From positions 186,001-250,000 of the forward strand of contig CAVPVV010000004.1 in NCBI GenBank assembly GCA_963709325.1: 64,000 bases of DNA, given 5' to 3'. This DNA comes from VFZN01 sp963709325. Lineage in GTDB: Bacteria; Acidobacteriota; Vicinamibacteria; Vicinamibacterales; UBA2999. Both the position numbers and the translations under genes were made by a program. The notes below the pieces were generated by a model. That model had not been told where the DNA came from and ran no database searches. It was given only the letters and a program-made list of their open reading frames with translations. Of the stretch, positions 57,252 to 64,000 are shown in pieces (within the stretch, counting starts at the first letter, position 1; each line of letters starts with the position of its first letter).

Positions 57252-58421
57252 ATGTGCTGTCGCGCCGGTTTCAGCCTTGCCGCGGCCTCGCTGGCCGCCC
57301 TTCTGGCGACGGGCGCCGCCCGCACCGTGCCGGACGATGGCGGGTTCACCGACACGACGATTCGCATCGGCGTGGAGGCGGCGGTGGGGTCGCTGTCGCT
57401 CGACGGCGAGAACCTGGGATTCAGGCTGGCGTTCGACGAAGCCAACGCAAGAGGCGGCGTCCACGGGCGTCGCTTCGTCTGGACCGAGCGACGGCGCGCG
57501 AGCCCGTCACCGGCTGACGTCCTCGCCGTGGCTCAGCAGATGATCGCCGACGATCGTGTCTTCGCGCTGATCAACTTCAGCGGTCCGGCAATCGGCGACA
57601 TCGTCGCCTACGCTCGCTCGCACCGCGTCCCGGTCATGTTCCCGCACACGGCACTGGTCTCTTCCGAAGGCGAGCGCTATCTCTTCACCTCGTTCCCGCG
57701 CTTCGAAGGCGAAGCGGAGGCGATGTTCCGCTATCTGGTCGTGGACCGCGGACTGCATCGCCTGGCGATCGCTCACGATCCCAATGCCTACGGCCAGACC
57801 TTTCGCGACGCTCTGCGCCAGCATGCCGGACGCTTCGGCTACGCGGTGGTTGCCGAAGTCCCGATCGCGGCGCGAATGCCGACCGACGTGTCGGCCGAGT
57901 TCGCCCGAATCGCCGACTCCACGCCCGATGCTGTCGTCATGGCGCTCTATCCTGAACAGGCGCAGGCGCTGATGGCCGCGCGGGCCCGCGCCGGATGGCA
58001 GGGGCGAATGGTTTCAGCGGGACCGCTGACCGACGAAGCGTCGCTGACGGTTCCCGGCGGCAGCGCCGACGGGACGCTTGGCTTCTGCTACTACCCGGAT
58101 CCCGAGCAGAGCCAGGTGCCCGGCGTACGGCGCTACCGTACCGCCCTCTCTCTCTTCTATCCGGATCGCCGCTTCGACCGCTACACGCTTTACGGTTACA
58201 CGTTCGGTCGGCTCGTCGTCGATGGCGTTGAGAGGGCCGGTCGAGAACTGACCCGCGAGCGGTTCATCGACGCCATGGAGGGGCTGCAGAACTGGGACGC
58301 GGGAGGCGTGCTTCCGAACGTCACCTTCTCGGCAAAGAACCACCACGCCCAGCGTGCGGGATTCATCTGCGAGATGCGCGGCGGCCGTCTGACAGCGATC
58401 ACGGACTGGATATCACCCTGA
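57252..58421 (+). CDS. Periplasmic leucine-binding-type substrate-binding protein
   Basis: A protein of about 389 residues (392 if GTG 57243 is used) with signal peptide MCCRAGFSLAAASLAALLAT. The type I periplasmic binding fold of branched-chain amino acid receptors is clear: TTIRIGVEAAVGSLSLDG, LAFDEANARGGVHGRRF, QQMIADDRVFALINFSG, and HDPNAYGQTFRDAL. No permease or ATPase genes follow, so it may be a sensor or serve a transporter elsewhere. TAGGCT is 9 nt before the ATG, again a possible near-leaderless start. It lies 57 nt after the glucan synthase gene. Confidence 0.87.
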   Translation: MCCRAGFSLAAASLAALLATGAARTVPDDGGFTDTTIRIGVEAAVGSLSLDGENLGFRLAFDEANARGGVHGRRFVWTERRRASPSPADVLAVAQQMIADDRVFALINFSGPAIGDIVAYARSHRVPVMFPHTALVSSEGERYLFTSFPRFEGEAEAMFRYLVVDRGLHRLAIAHDPNAYGQTFRDALRQHAGRFGYAVVAEVPIAARMPTDVSAEFARIADSTPDAVVMALYPEQAQALMAARARAGWQGRMVSAGPLTDEASLTVPGGSADGTLGFCYYPDPEQSQVPGVRRYRTALSLFYPDRRFDRYTLYGYTFGRLVVDGVERAGRELTRERFIDAMEGLQNWDAGGVLPNVTFSAKNHHAQRAGFICEMRGGRLTAITDWISP

Positions 58422-58429
58422 ACCCTTCA

Positions 58430-60871
58430 TTACTCGGCGCTGAGCGCGACAACCGGATCCACTCGTGTCGCCCGCCGGGCCGGAACTGCCACGCTGACGA
58501 GTGCGGTGATGCCGATGATGAGCAGCACCGCAATGATGGTGGCCGGGTCGAATCGGCTCACACCGTGAAGCTCGGACTGGACGAGACGCGATACGGCCGA
58601 TGCGCCGAGCACGCCCACCAGCATGCCCACCGCGGTCAGCCGCATTCCTTGACCGAGAACCAGACGCGTCAAGTCTCCTCGCCCCGCTCCGACGGCCACT
58701 CGAATCCCGATTTCCCGCGTCCGCTGCGCGACCGAATACGAGAGCACTGAATAAAGGCCGAGCATCGCGAGGCCGATCGCGGCAGCGCCAAACCCACTGA
58801 CGATCCGCATCAGGAACTCGCGTTGCCCGAGGGACGCGGCAAGGAGTTCTTCGGCGGTGTGCACGGAGTAAACCGGCAGGTTCGCGTCCACCGCCCGCAC
58901 CTCACGTCTGATCGCCTCGGCAAGGCCCGGCTGCTCACCCGCGGCACGCACCAGAATTGCCAGCGTGAGATTCGACGACTGCTCGAGCGGCCGGTACAGG
59001 ATTGGTTGCGGCGGCTCGTCCAGGCGGCGATGCTGGACATCTCCGGCGATTCCGACAATCGTCGTCCATGGTGCGTTCGGCGCCAGACGGACGCGCTTGC
59101 CGATCGGATCCTCACTGTTCCAAAACGCCGCTGCTGCGGCGGTGCTGACGATGGCGACCGGTTGGTTGCCGGCTCGGTCGAACTCGGAGAACCCGCGGCC
59201 CCGCAGCAACGGGATGCGCATGGTCTCGAAGTAGCCCGGCGATACCTGGAAATTGTGAATAACCGGTCGCGCGCCGTCTGCGGCGCGGCTTTCGATCTCG
59301 ACGAACAGCGGCGGGTTGTAGCCGCCGAGCGGGATCTGGTTCGACATGGCCACTTGCTCGACCCCGGGCAATACCTCGAGTCTGCGGAGTGTTTCCCGCA
59401 CGAACGCGGCCCTGGTTTCCGGACGCAGGTAGACGCCCCGGTCGGCGTCGTTAGGGCGCGGCAGCCATACGCGCGCCGTGAGCAAGTTGGCGGGCTCGAA
59501 GCCAAGGGGAACGGTTAGCAGGCCTGTCACCGTGCGCGTCAGCAGGCCGGCGCACACCAGCAGCACGATTGCCAGGGCCACTTCCCCGCTGACCAGCGCG
59601 TGACGGACCCGTGTCTGTTCCTGGCTCCCGCCAACTCCCCGGACGCTCGCGAGGGCGCTCAGCACCCGCACCTGGAGCAGCGGCGTTATGCCGAAGACTA
59701 CCGCCGTCACGAACGAGAGCACCACGGCCGCGATGACGGCTGCCGTGTTCATGGAGAAGTCGGCACGCGCAGCGATTCGGCCGGGCGCCAGCGCGAGGAG
59801 CGCCTCACCTGCCAGCGAGGCGACGAGCAGCCCCAGCGCTCCCGCAATGGTCATGAGTACCGCGCTTTCGATCAGCATCTGCTTGGCCAGCCGGAACCGG
59901 CTCGCGCCGAGCGCCATCCGCATCGCGATCTCCTTCCGGCGCTCCGAGGCGCGAGCCAGGAACAGGTTCGCGACGTTGGCGCAGGCGATCAGCAACAGCA
60001 AACCGACCGCGCCCAGCAGGATCCAGAGCGTCGTCGCATCTCGGGCGGAGACGTCCTCATGCAGGGGCACGATCACTGGCGCCCATCCGTCACGAGCCGG
60101 ATAGTCATTCGGGAACTGCTCCCGCGCGCCGTCGGCGTAAGCCGCCAACGCCGCCTGTGCCTGGCCGACGGTGACGCCAGGCTGCAGCCGCGCAAGGGCG
60201 CCGGCGAGGAAGCGGGCGGTGCGCGTCGGTGTCCCGAACGGCATGGCCTTGTATCCAGCGGGCGCCCAGACGTCGACATCCGCGTCGGCCGTCGCGCCCG
60301 GGTGGCGGAACCCTTCCGGCATGACCCCGACGAGGACGTAGGGGTCGTCGTCGATCATGAGCTTGCGGCCGAGCGCATCCGGTGCGCCGCCGAGGCGTCG
60401 TTTCCAGTATCTGTCGCTCACCACCACTACTTCGGAAATGCCGGGGCCCGTGTCTTCAGCGCCGAGGACGCGCCCGAGTTGCGGCGCGATTCCGAGAATG
60501 GAGAAGTAGTTCGGGCTGACGAGCATCACCTCGACGCGCTCGGGTTGGTCGCCGCCGGTGAGGTTGGCGTCAACCGGGTAGAGCCCGGCCACTGCGGAGA
60601 AGAGGTCGCTGCGCGACTGGTAGTCGAACAGCTCGAGCGGCGCGACACCGGTGTCATCCGCGCCGTGCGCCTGCAGCTCGCTGGTGATCCGCACCAGTTG
60701 CTCCGGCCTCGCGTAAGGAAGCGGCCTCAACACGAGTGCGTGAACGACGCTGAAGATCGACGTGTTGGCGCCGATGCCGAGCGCCATGGTGCCGATGACC
60801 AGTGCGGCAAATTGTGGCGCCCGCCGGATTGCGCGGAGCGCGAATCTCACGTCAACCATCAGAGCGGACAT
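58430..60871 (-). CDS. Orphan ABC permease of the MacB/FtsX type (ADOP-like), second copy
   Basis: An 813-residue permease with the same two-module plan as the gene at 31254-33725. It begins MSALMVDVRFALRAIRRAPQ, and has the module motifs RRKEIAMRMALGASRFRLAK and TREIGIRVAVGAGRGDLTRL. A MacB-type periplasmic domain sits in each half. It converges on the binding-protein gene with 8 nt between stops and has no ATPase partner. The two permeases are clearly divergent in sequence and not a recent duplication. Confidence 0.92.
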   Translation of the reverse strand: MSALMVDVRFALRAIRRAPQFAALVIGTMALGIGANTSIFSVVHALVLRPLPYARPEQLVRITSELQAHGADDTGVAPLELFDYQSRSDLFSAVAGLYPVDANLTGGDQPERVEVMLVSPNYFSILGIAPQLGRVLGAEDTGPGISEVVVVSDRYWKRRLGGAPDALGRKLMIDDDPYVLVGVMPEGFRHPGATADADVDVWAPAGYKAMPFGTPTRTARFLAGALARLQPGVTVGQAQAALAAYADGAREQFPNDYPARDGWAPVIVPLHEDVSARDATTLWILLGAVGLLLLIACANVANLFLARASERRKEIAMRMALGASRFRLAKQMLIESAVLMTIAGALGLLVASLAGEALLALAPGRIAARADFSMNTAAVIAAVVLSFVTAVVFGITPLLQVRVLSALASVRGVGGSQEQTRVRHALVSGEVALAIVLLVCAGLLTRTVTGLLTVPLGFEPANLLTARVWLPRPNDADRGVYLRPETRAAFVRETLRRLEVLPGVEQVAMSNQIPLGGYNPPLFVEIESRAADGARPVIHNFQVSPGYFETMRIPLLRGRGFSEFDRAGNQPVAIVSTAAAAAFWNSEDPIGKRVRLAPNAPWTTIVGIAGDVQHRRLDEPPQPILYRPLEQSSNLTLAILVRAAGEQPGLAEAIRREVRAVDANLPVYSVHTAEELLAASLGQREFLMRIVSGFGAAAIGLAMLGLYSVLSYSVAQRTREIGIRVAVGAGRGDLTRLVLGQGMRLTAVGMLVGVLGASAVSRLVQSELHGVSRFDPATIIAVLLIIGITALVSVAVPARRATRVDPVVALSAE

Positions 60872-61102
60872 CGTGTTGTCACCGGGGCGCCGAGGTTCCG
60901 GTCGGGCGGCCGCGCCAGAGCCGCCGGTCCGCCAAGAGCAACTTGCGGGCCAGCGGCTCAGCCTCTGGGAGGGAGCGAGCGGGCTTGCGTCCGTCCGGAT
61001 TCGGAACGGGCCTGCCCGGCCGCGGCACGCTGCCAGGGCCGCTTGGAACCCGGCGCCCCGACGGATTCGCGCCTACACTGCTCCGTGAGGAAGGTCCGTG
61101 AA

Positions 61103-62458
61103 ATGGTAAAGGGAATGGCCAGATCGGTTCAGTGCAACCGCGCGGCGCTCATGTTGCTTCTGCTCGCGATGGCCGGCGGCGTTGCTGCCGCCCAGGAGTT
61201 CGCCGGACGCGAGAAGCTGCGTGCCCACTCGGCCGAGTTCCGGCGGGAGGTCATCAAGGTGGCCGACGGCGTCTGGGTGGCCGTTGGCTTCTCCGACTCC
61301 AACTCTATCCTCATCGCCGGTGACGGCGGATCGATCGTAATCGACACGACCAGCGACGTCGAAGACGCGACGCGCGTGAGGGCCGAGTTCGTCAAGCTCA
61401 CCTCCGCGCCAGTCCGAGCCATCATCTACACCCACGCCCACCCTGACCACACCGGTGGGGCCAGCGTGTTCGCCGGCGACGGCAAGCCCGAGATCATCGC
61501 GCATCGCCTGTTCGTCGACCGCGTCCCCGACGTCGGCCGCGCCGGACGCGATGGCGGCGACCAATTCGGCTCCACGCTCCCGGATGCGCTCTTCATCAAT
61601 GCCGGCACCGGGCTGGAGTTCGGACGGCGCCCGGCGACGAACGGATATCTGCCGCCGACCCGCACGTTCAGCGAGGAGCGGCTCGAGCTGACCATTGCCG
61701 GAGTTCGACTGCACTTGATCCACACGCCCGGTGAGACCCGAGAGAACATCGCGGTCTGGTTGCCAGACAAGCGCGTGCTGCTTTCTGGCGATGATTTCTA
61801 CAAGGCCTTCCCGACGCTGTACGCGATCCGCGGCGCCCGTCTGCGCCCGATCGATCAGTGGATCATCAGCCTCGATGCGATGATCGGGCTCGGCGCCGAC
61901 TCCCTGGCGCCGGGGCATACGCGCCCGGTGCTCGGGAGCGACAGCGTGCGCGCGGCGCTGACCGCGTATCGCGATGGCATCAAGTCGGTCGTGGATCAGA
62001 CGCTGGAGGGGATGAGGAGGGGCGAGCGGCCCGACGAGCTCGTGCAGCACGTTGCGCTCCCACCCGCGCTCGCGGCGAACCCATTCCTGCAGGAGTTCTA
62101 CGGCACGGTCGCGTGGTCGGTTCGCGCCATTTATTCCGACTACGCAGGGTGGTTCGATGGCAATCCGGCGAAGCTGTTCCCGCTAGCGGAAGGCGAGCGC
62201 GCGACCCGCATGCTCGATCTGGCGGGTGGTCCCGAGCCGATGCTGGCGAAGGCGCGACAGGCGCTGGCCAGCAAAGACTTTCAATGGGCGGCGGAGCTGG
62301 CCGACTACGTGCTCGCAGTCGATAGCGCGCAGGTCGAGGCCAAGCGACTCAAAGCAGCGGCGCTCAGCGAACTGGGCGAGCGGCAGATCAGCGCGATCGC
62401 GCGGAACTACTACCTGTCCGCGGCGCAGTATCTGCTGAAGGACCTGCCGCCTCGGTGA
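61103..62458 (+). CDS. Metallo-beta-lactamase-fold alkylsulfatase-like hydrolase (SdsA1/BDS1 type), short form
   Basis: A 451-residue secreted protein with signal peptide ending AGGVAAAQ. The dinuclear zinc motif is THAHPDHTGG near residue 110. The alkylsulfatase dimerisation domain follows (QEFYGTVAWSVRAIYSDYAG, then WFDGNPAKLFPL). SdsA1-type enzymes are about 650 residues because of a C-terminal SCP2-like domain that binds the alkyl chain. It is absent here, so the substrate may be a smaller sulfate or phosphate ester. The ATG at 61103 has AAGG 8 nt upstream. The longer frame towards 59600 is antisense to the permease gene. Confidence 0.85.
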   Translation: MVKGMARSVQCNRAALMLLLLAMAGGVAAAQEFAGREKLRAHSAEFRREVIKVADGVWVAVGFSDSNSILIAGDGGSIVIDTTSDVEDATRVRAEFVKLTSAPVRAIIYTHAHPDHTGGASVFAGDGKPEIIAHRLFVDRVPDVGRAGRDGGDQFGSTLPDALFINAGTGLEFGRRPATNGYLPPTRTFSEERLELTIAGVRLHLIHTPGETRENIAVWLPDKRVLLSGDDFYKAFPTLYAIRGARLRPIDQWIISLDAMIGLGADSLAPGHTRPVLGSDSVRAALTAYRDGIKSVVDQTLEGMRRGERPDELVQHVALPPALAANPFLQEFYGTVAWSVRAIYSDYAGWFDGNPAKLFPLAEGERATRMLDLAGGPEPMLAKARQALASKDFQWAAELADYVLAVDSAQVEAKRLKAAALSELGERQISAIARNYYLSAAQYLLKDLPPR

Positions 62459-62511
62459 CCGGCACGCCTCGGGACTGATCAGGCGTCGCAATCAGGGTAC
62501 GCTGGGTGACG

Positions 62512-62814
62512 ATGGATAAACCTCAGGTCCTGACCGCGAAGGAGTTGCGCACCATCATGCCCCGCCTCACGGGCTGGAAACTGGTACGCAACAAACTCGT
62601 GAGGACGTTCGAGTTCCAGGATTTCGTCGAATCGCTCAGCTTCGTCAATAGCCTGGTCGCGTACTTCGAGACCGTCGACCATCACCCCGATGTGTACATC
62701 GCCTACGGAGAAGTCACCTTCGAGTTGACGCGATACGACCTCGGTGGCAGGGTGACGGATCGCGACGTCGAGGTCGCGAAGAAGATCTCCTCAAGTTACC
62801 GGGCCCGGGGCTGA
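62512..62814 (+). CDS. phhB: 4a-hydroxytetrahydrobiopterin dehydratase (pterin-4a-carbinolamine dehydratase)
   Basis: A 100-residue enzyme recycling the pterin cofactor. The catalytic motif is VDHHPDVYI, matching the family pattern of paired histidines, proline and aspartate. GWKLVRNKLVRTFEFQDFVE is the usual N-terminal part. ATG 62512 is preceded by TACGCT 8 nt upstream, another candidate leaderless start, and an in-frame GTG lies at 62506. No phenylalanine hydroxylase gene is in the window. In other bacteria it can also serve molybdopterin enzymes. Confidence 0.93.
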   Translation: MDKPQVLTAKELRTIMPRLTGWKLVRNKLVRTFEFQDFVESLSFVNSLVAYFETVDHHPDVYIAYGEVTFELTRYDLGGRVTDRDVEVAKKISSSYRARG

Positions 62815-62876
62815 GTGGCCTCCCTTGCCACACGGCGCCGCGCCGCCGACATACCGCCGCCGCCGAGTCGTGATCG

Positions 62877-63161
62877 TCACGCCCCGGAGAGCCCGGAATA
62901 GAGGATGTCGGCCCATGCCGTGGCCGGTTCCGACATGGGATCACTCGGTGGCAGGACGGACTCGACGAGCCACATCCGAGTGCGACCCGGATAGCCCGCA
63001 AGCGCATCGACAGCGTCCTGGGCGTCCTCCAGGGTTGCGCGCCACATGACAGCGCGGTCCTGGAACCTATTCGGCAGGTGGATCGCGACGAACCCGTCGC
63101 TGACCGCGAAGACCAGGCCCCAATCGTAATTTGGGTAGACGAAGCGCCAGCGCCGAACCAT
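62877..63161 (-). CDS. Small hypothetical protein, member of a duplicated pair
   Basis: A 94-residue protein that I do not recognise. It has an aromatic N-terminus (MVRRWRFVYPNYDWGLVFAV) and the segment LEDAQDAVDALAGYPGRTRM. Much of that segment recurs as a truncated copy at 5459-5523, which suggests a real, once-duplicated gene. It lies downstream of the tRNA-Cys fragment. No ribosome site is clear. Confidence 0.5.
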   Translation of the reverse strand: MVRRWRFVYPNYDWGLVFAVSDGFVAIHLPNRFQDRAVMWRATLEDAQDAVDALAGYPGRTRMWLVESVLPPSDPMSEPATAWADILYSGLSGA

Positions 63162-63338
63162 GGTCTACGCTGCCCTTCGTTCCCACTGCCGAGACGCTGG
63201 GGTCGTCCGGATGTCCGTTCGCACGGCGGGCACCATACGCCAGCCGACGCGCCGCGTCAATTGTCCTATGCGTCCTGACAAATCGCCGGGTGGACTGGCA
63301 CTATGAGGCAGGGCGATCTTCGATCGGGTTTCGGAAGT

Positions 63339-63366
63339 TGGAGGCGCCGCCCGGATTTGAACCGGG
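63339..63366 (-). tRNA. 3' fragment of a tRNA-Cys gene (T-arm, acceptor strand, CCA)
   Basis: The minus strand reads CCCGGTTCAAATCCGGG, an intact T-arm, then CGGCGCC, discriminator T and CCA. U73 with a GGCGCCG-complementary acceptor strand is diagnostic of bacterial tRNA-Cys. The 5' three-quarters are missing. Immediately 5' of the T-arm begins transposase sequence. It is either a gene cut by the insertion or an attachment-site copy of the tRNA 3' end. Confidence 0.75.
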
Positions 63367-64000
63367 CGCTGATTGTAATCGACGCGCCAGGCCTCGATCT
63401 TCGTTTTCGCATCCTCGATCGACGTGAATTGGTGGACGTTCAGGCACTCGTCCCGGAGCCGGCTGTTAAACGACTCGATGAAGGCGTTTTCCACGGGTTT
63501 CCCCGGCCGAATGAAATCGAGTTGCACGCCGCGCTGGTACGCCCAGTCCTCGAGGGCCCGCGACATGAACTCCGTGCCGTGATCGACCGTGATCGACAGC
63601 AGGCCGTGCGCCGCTGGCAACACGCGATCGAGCGCCTGGCCCACGGTCGCGCCCGACAGGCTCGAGGCGACCTCCAGGATCGGACTCTGTCGACTCCACT
63701 GATCGGCGACTGTCAGCACGCGAAACGGTCGCCCATCGGCCAGCGCATCGTGCACGAAGTCCATGCTCCAGCGTTCGGTCGGCCCCGCCGGGACGGGCGC
63801 CGGGCCGCGATGTAGGGCGATGTGCTTCCGCCGCCGCACGCGCATACGCAATTGCAGGCCATCCAGGCGATACAGACGGCGGACGCGTTTCTTGTTCACC
63901 GGCCAGCCTTCGCGGCGCAGCAGGACCCAGATGCGCGTGAATCCGAACCGCGGCCGTGGTGCGCCAACGCTCGAATCCGCGCCCGGAGCGGACCTTGGTC
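63367..64000 (-). pseudogene. IS3-family transposase (OrfB, rve domain), truncated and frame-shifted
   Basis: The DDE integrase core is complete: SMDFVHDAL, ITVDHGTEFMSRALEDW and ENAFIESFNSRLRDECLN. After EAWRVDYNQ the usual RPHSSLG...TP ending is missing, because the sequence runs into the tRNA-Cys fragment. Near 63935-63960 the frame is also broken (GPLRARIRALAHH, then RPRFGFTRIWVLLRREGW) by about one missing base. The upstream part and OrfA lie beyond the window edge. No terminal inverted repeat can be defined here. It is a decayed insertion sequence of the IS407/IS51-like group. Confidence 0.85.

Noticed and set aside
59600..61102. 500-codon N-terminal extension of the alkylsulfatase-like protein
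   Set aside because: It runs antisense to the permease gene. A ribosome site and signal peptide at 61103 mark the true start.

Overview
The window looks like chromosomal DNA from a high-GC member of the Acidobacteriota, most likely the Vicinamibacteria (subdivision 6) lineage. I infer this from two orphan 810-825-residue ABC permeases of the type enlarged in Acidobacteriota (31254-33725 and 58430-60871), a carboxypeptidase-regulatory-like TonB receptor, and many secreted proteins of no known function. No phage, plasmid or CRISPR backbone is visible. The mobile traces are a decayed IS3 transposase fused to a tRNA-Cys 3' fragment at the right edge and a small lysis-like pair near 46.5-47.1 kb.

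Layout. 1-5.3 kb: 5' part of a TonB receptor, a methyltransferase and a GH63-like glucosidase. 5.5-12.6 kb: tRNA-Leu(UAA), a secreted protein, enoyl-CoA hydratase, SSP411/YyaL, DJ-1/PfpI, YihY and a sigma-54 response regulator. 12.6-18.2 kb: a zinc ribbon followed by a complete leucine/isovalerate catabolic module (methylcrotonyl-CoA carboxylase in three polypeptides, methylglutaconyl-CoA hydratase, HMG-CoA lyase). 18.3-28.7 kb: a DUF4159 protein converging on a long minus-strand operon moxR - DUF58 - BatA - DUF4175-like - membrane protein - tldE/pmbA - tldD. 28.8-31.1 kb: a catalytically dead trypsin-like PDZ protein, a LuxR-type regulator and an HtrA protease. 31.2-40.3 kb: ABC permease, secreted methyltransferase, beta-barrel protein, peroxiredoxin, a DUF411 protein with an in-frame TGA, PLP decarboxylase and M23 peptidase. 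40.5-46.5 kb: two vanadium-haloperoxidase-like proteins, then diheme cytochrome c and PQQ dehydrogenase. 47-62.8 kb: DUF4394 protein, a 2828-residue cyclic beta-1,2-glucan synthase, a periplasmic binding protein, a second ABC permease, an alkylsulfatase-like hydrolase and pterin dehydratase.

The best candidates for undescribed biology are these. (i) The DUF411 gene has TGA exactly where the first metal/redox cysteine belongs, a stem-loop 12 nt later, and a peroxiredoxin upstream, so it may be a selenoprotein. (ii) A MoxR/DUF58/BatA machine is built into one operon with a TldD/TldE protease whose TldD carries a Tat-like leader. (iii) Intergenic arrays with 7-9 bp units have a different 'word' at most loci, often start at the TAG stop codon, and tend to be direct between co-directional genes and inverted between convergent genes. 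(iv) Several genes appear leaderless, with a TANNNT box 6-8 nt before the start codon.

Caution: at least four genes (htrA, the secreted methyltransferase, the M23 peptidase and the second haloperoxidase) are broken by single-base insertions. Some of these may be sequencing errors rather than biology.
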